The position numbers and the translations under genes were made by a program. The notes beneath the pieces were generated by a model that saw nothing but the letters and a program-made list of their open reading frames with translations, was not told the DNA's origin and made no database searches. A stretch of DNA of 64,000 bases, taken from contig JAXLWZ010000019.1 in NCBI GenBank assembly GCA_046328225.1, forward strand, positions 1 to 64,000. The letters run 5' to 3'. Shown here one piece after another: positions 61,648-64,000 of the stretch (the first letter of the stretch is position 1; each line of letters starts with the position of its first letter). The stretch comes from Amarobacillus sp046328225 (GTDB taxonomy: Bacteria; Chloroflexota; Dehalococcoidia; Tepidiformales; Tepidiformaceae).

Positions 61648-63113
61648 ACGGCATCGATACGGTCGGGCCGCAACTTTCCGTCCTCGGGGCCGCGGGCCTC
61701 ATCCTCGTGGTGGACGCGCTCATGCCGCAGCAGCGGCGCATGCTCCCGTTCATCGCCCTCTTCGGTCTCGTCATCTCCGCCCTCTGGACGGTGTCCTGGG
61801 TGGGGCGCGATTTCGCCCCCGCCGACATGACGACCTTCGACGGCACGTTCTCGCTCGACCAGTACTCGGCGTTCTTCTACTTCGTCTTCGTGGGCATCAC
61901 CGCCACGGTCGTCCTCGCATCGATCGACTGGGTGAACCGCGAAGGGCGCGGCCAGGGCGAGTACTACGCGCTGGTGATGACGGTCTGCTCGGGGCTGATG
62001 TTCCTCTCCGCCTCGCGCGACCTGATCACGATCTTCCTCTCGCTCGAACTCTCCTCCATCCCGCAGTACATCCTCGCGGGCTGGGGCAAGGACAAGCGCT
62101 CCAGCGAAGCCGGTATCAAATACCTCCTCGTCGGCGCGGTCGCGTCGTCGCTGCTGCTCTACGGCATGGCGCTGCTGTACGGCGCCACCGGAACGACGCT
62201 ACTCGATGGCATCGGCGCCTACGTCGCGTCGCCCGAGGCGGAGGCCAACCGCGGCCTGCTCGTGCTCGCGATGGTTCTCCTGATGGCGGGCTTCGGCTTC
62301 AAAATGGCCGTCGTGCCCTTCCAGATGTGGGTCCCGGACGTCTACCAGGGCGCACCGACACCCGTCGCCGCCTTCCTCTCCGTCGGTTCGAAGGGCGCGG
62401 CCTTCGCCGTTGTCGTGCGTGTGTTCATCGTGGCCCTCGGCGCGAACCTGCTTAGCGACGACTGGTCGATGATCTTCGCCGTCCTCGCGGCCGTCTCCAT
62501 GACGCTCGGGAACGTGATGGCTGTCTCCCAGACGGACATCAAGCGCATGCTCGGGTACTCGTCCATCGCGCAGGCCGGGAACTTCCTCATCGGGCTCGCG
62601 GCTGTCTCTGGCGGCGATGAGCGCTTCACCCTCGGCGCGAGCGGCGTGCTCCTGTTCGTGGCTGCCTATGCGTTCACCAACCTCGGCGCGTTCGTCGCCG
62701 TCATCGCCATCTCCCAACGCATCGGCAGCGACCAGATCAAGGATTACGCGGGCATGTGGCGGCGCTCCCCCGTGCTGGCGCTCGGGCTGGCGTTCTGCCT
62801 GGTGTCGCTCACGGGCATTCCGCCCACGGTGGGCTTCTGGGCGAAGCTGTACATCTTCAACGCCGGCATCCGCGCGGACCTCGGCTGGCTCGTGATCATT
62901 GGTGTGCTCAACAGCGTCGTCTCCGCCTACTACTACCTGGGCGTGGCGCGCCAGCTGTTCACCGGCGGCGATGAATCCACCGAGCGCGTCCCGACATCGC
63001 CATCCATCAGCCTTTCGCTGGGCGCGGCGACGCTCGGCGTGCTCGTGTTCTCGATCATCCCCATGCCGCTGATGTCCGCCGCCCGCGACGCCGCCGAAGT
63101 GCTGACGAAGTAG
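61644..63113 (+). CDS. nuoN: NADH-quinone oxidoreductase subunit N
   Basis: This 489-aa antiporter-like subunit has 14 helices. DLITIFLSLELSSIPQYIL, GFKMAVVPFQMWVPDVYQGA and QTDIKRMLGYSSIAQAGNFL are typical. The ATG at 61644 overlaps the nuoM stop (ATGA). ybeY starts 4 nt after its stop. It completes the membrane arm; the operon thus encodes A, C, D, H, J, K, L, M and N only. Confidence 0.95.
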   Translation: MNGIDTVGPQLSVLGAAGLILVVDALMPQQRRMLPFIALFGLVISALWTVSWVGRDFAPADMTTFDGTFSLDQYSAFFYFVFVGITATVVLASIDWVNREGRGQGEYYALVMTVCSGLMFLSASRDLITIFLSLELSSIPQYILAGWGKDKRSSEAGIKYLLVGAVASSLLLYGMALLYGATGTTLLDGIGAYVASPEAEANRGLLVLAMVLLMAGFGFKMAVVPFQMWVPDVYQGAPTPVAAFLSVGSKGAAFAVVVRVFIVALGANLLSDDWSMIFAVLAAVSMTLGNVMAVSQTDIKRMLGYSSIAQAGNFLIGLAAVSGGDERFTLGASGVLLFVAAYAFTNLGAFVAVIAISQRIGSDQIKDYAGMWRRSPVLALGLAFCLVSLTGIPPTVGFWAKLYIFNAGIRADLGWLVIIGVLNSVVSAYYYLGVARQLFTGGDESTERVPTSPSISLSLGAATLGVLVFSIIPMPLMSAARDAAEVLTK

Positions 63114-63117
63114 CCGC

Positions 63118-63585
63118 GTGCCCGGCTACGACATCACGGTCGAACTCGAACTCGATGCGCCCGGGCTGGATCTCGACGCGCTGGAGCAACTCGCCCGGGC
63201 CGTGATGGCGGGCGAGGACATCGCCGAGGGCACGGGCCTCGCCGTCGTGATCGTCGACGACGACGAGATCCGCGACCTCAACGCGCAGTTCCTCGGCAAC
63301 GACGAGCCCACGGACGTCCTCTCCTTCCCGGACGAAGGCGGCGACTTCATCGAAGGTGGCGACAGCGAACCCTTCCTCGGCGACATCGCCATTTCGCTGC
63401 CCACGGCGCAGCGCCAGGCCGACGCCGTGGGCCACGTGCTCGCCGCCGAGATGGCGCACCTGCTTGTGCACGGCATCCTCCACCTCTGCGGCTACGACCA
63501 CGTGAACGGCGGCGAAGAAGAAGCCCGCATGCGCGCGCGCGAGGAGCACTACCTCGGCGGCTCGGGGACGGTCCACCACCACTAG
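63118..63585 (+). CDS. ybeY: Endoribonuclease YbeY (rRNA maturation factor)
   Basis: This 155-aa metal-dependent RNase works in 16S rRNA 3-prime end maturation and ribosome quality control. The zinc site is HGILHLCGYDH (about 121-131), and NDEPTDVLSFP is the typical central motif. The GTG at 63118 is 4 nt behind nuoN, so it may be read from the nuo transcript. A His-rich end (TVHHH) is present. dnaX follows with its own promoter. Confidence 0.94.
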   Translation: MPGYDITVELELDAPGLDLDALEQLARAVMAGEDIAEGTGLAVVIVDDDEIRDLNAQFLGNDEPTDVLSFPDEGGDFIEGGDSEPFLGDIAISLPTAQRQADAVGHVLAAEMAHLLVHGILHLCGYDHVNGGEEEARMRAREEHYLGGSGTVHHH

Positions 63586-63623
63586 GCGGCGCGTTCGCGG
63601 TCGAACCCCCGGCACATCTGTTC

Positions 63624-63629
63624 TATACT
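63624..63629 (+). promoter_or_regulatory. -10 box of dnaX
   Basis: TATACT lies 28 nt before the GTG at 63658; the same hexamer is used before the ferredoxin gene. GGGGGA provides a Shine-Dalgarno site 3 nt before GTG. Confidence 0.5.
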
Positions 63630-63657
63630 CGGGTGAGACGGCAGCCCCGGGGGAATC

Positions 63658-64000
63658 GTGCTCTACGGCAAATGGCGCCCGCGCGGCTTCGACGAGGTCG
63701 TGGGGCAGGATCACATCGTGACCACCCTGCGAAACGCGCTCGCCTCCGGGCAGGTGGTGCACGCCTACCTCTTCAGCGGCCCCCGCGGCACGGGGAAGAC
63801 GACCACCGCGCGCATCCTCGCCCGGGCGATGAACTGCGCGAACCTGGATCGTGGCGAACCCTGCAACCGCTGCCCGTCGTGCGAAGCCATCGCCAACGGC
63901 TCCGCCCTGGACCTGATCGAGATGGACGCCGCCAGCAACCGCGGTATCGATAGCATCCGCGAGCTGCGCGAACGCGTGGCCTTCGCCCCCAGCGACATGC
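63658..64000 (+). CDS. dnaX: DNA polymerase III gamma/tau subunit (partial, runs off right edge)
   Basis: The first 114 residues of the clamp-loader ATPase are present. LYGKWRPRGFDEVVGQDHIV is the canonical start, followed by Walker A in FSGPRGTGKTTTARILA. The zinc module begins with MNCANLDRGEPCNRCPSCEA, and DLIEMDAASNRGIDSIREL follows. The gene starts at GTG 63658. In many genomes recR and a YbaB nucleoid protein follow, but this lies beyond the window. Confidence 0.95.
   Translation, partial: MLYGKWRPRGFDEVVGQDHIVTTLRNALASGQVVHAYLFSGPRGTGKTTTARILARAMNCANLDRGEPCNRCPSCEAIANGSALDLIEMDAASNRGIDSIRELRERVAFAPSDM

Overview
The window is a high-GC, densely packed stretch from an aerobic or facultatively aerobic bacterium. 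The gene mix points to Chloroflexota, perhaps a relative of the aerobic Dehalococcoidia (Tepidiforma-like). It includes type II IPP isomerase, MutS2-Smr, tandem class III CoA-transferase fusions, crotonyl-CoA carboxylase/reductase, several MaoC and enoyl-CoA hydratase genes, heptamer repeats and leaderless promoters. The phylum call is inference from gene content; no rRNA or tRNA gene is visible. Many genes use GTG or TTG starts and ATGA overlaps.

Layout. (1) 1-4.1 kb: a cell-surface lamin-tail protein gene running off the left edge, then a double-domain CaiB-type CoA-transferase. (2) 4.2-6.1 kb: a secreted M23-nidogen-FnIII protein with visibly lower GC. (3) 6.2-9.5 kb: acyl-CoA synthetase diverging from a ferredoxin-P450 pair that has a palindromic operator against its -10 box. 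(4) 9.5-17.6 kb, minus strand: yajQ / Cys-rich protein / hemerythrin operon, then comF and a moxR-DUF58-BatD-like-BatA-BatB/TPR operon. (5) 17.8-21.4 kb, plus strand: moaD, moaE, NUDIX, mutS2. (6) 21.4-26.9 kb: an SGNH hydrolase, a second frameshifted copy of the lamin-tail gene in opposite orientation to the first, type II IPP isomerase, an SGNH-like protein and a SufR-like regulator. (7) 27-45 kb: a catabolic region with enoyl-CoA hydratases, a Baeyer-Villiger-type monooxygenase, pyruvate:ferredoxin oxidoreductase with a DHOD-like partner, an epoxide-hydrolase-like enzyme, a second double CoA-transferase, a PCD-glyoxalase fusion, a MaoC pair, an orphan ABC permease, NIPSNAP and an MFE-2-like SDR. 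(8) 45-53.5 kb: MOSC protein, argG with a coupled small gene, birA, MaoC, acyl-CoA dehydrogenase, MFS transporter, crotonyl-CoA carboxylase/reductase and methylmalonyl-CoA epimerase. (9) 53.8-63.1 kb: a complex I operon nuoA-C-D-H-J-K-small gene-L-M-N lacking nuoB, nuoI and nuoEFG. (10) 63.1-64 kb: ybeY and the start of dnaX.

Working together: the P450/ferredoxin, BVMO, epoxide hydrolase, CoA ligase, CoA-transferases, dehydrogenase, hydratases and SDR could form a peripheral oxidation plus beta-oxidation system for hydrophobic (terpenoid, steroid or alicyclic) acids. The carbon would enter through PFOR, CCR and the epimerase, and electrons would go to the complex I variant. The substrate is not visible from sequence.

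Most worth a second look: both double CoA-transferases seem to have lost the catalytic Asp in the first half and kept it in the second; the outward-facing inverted lamin-tail paralogues flank about 20.7 kb that could invert; the BVMO fingerprint has His replaced by Gln; the nuo operon lacks its Fe-S subunits and carries an extra small gene; a SufR-like regulator sits under two overlapping perfect palindromes.
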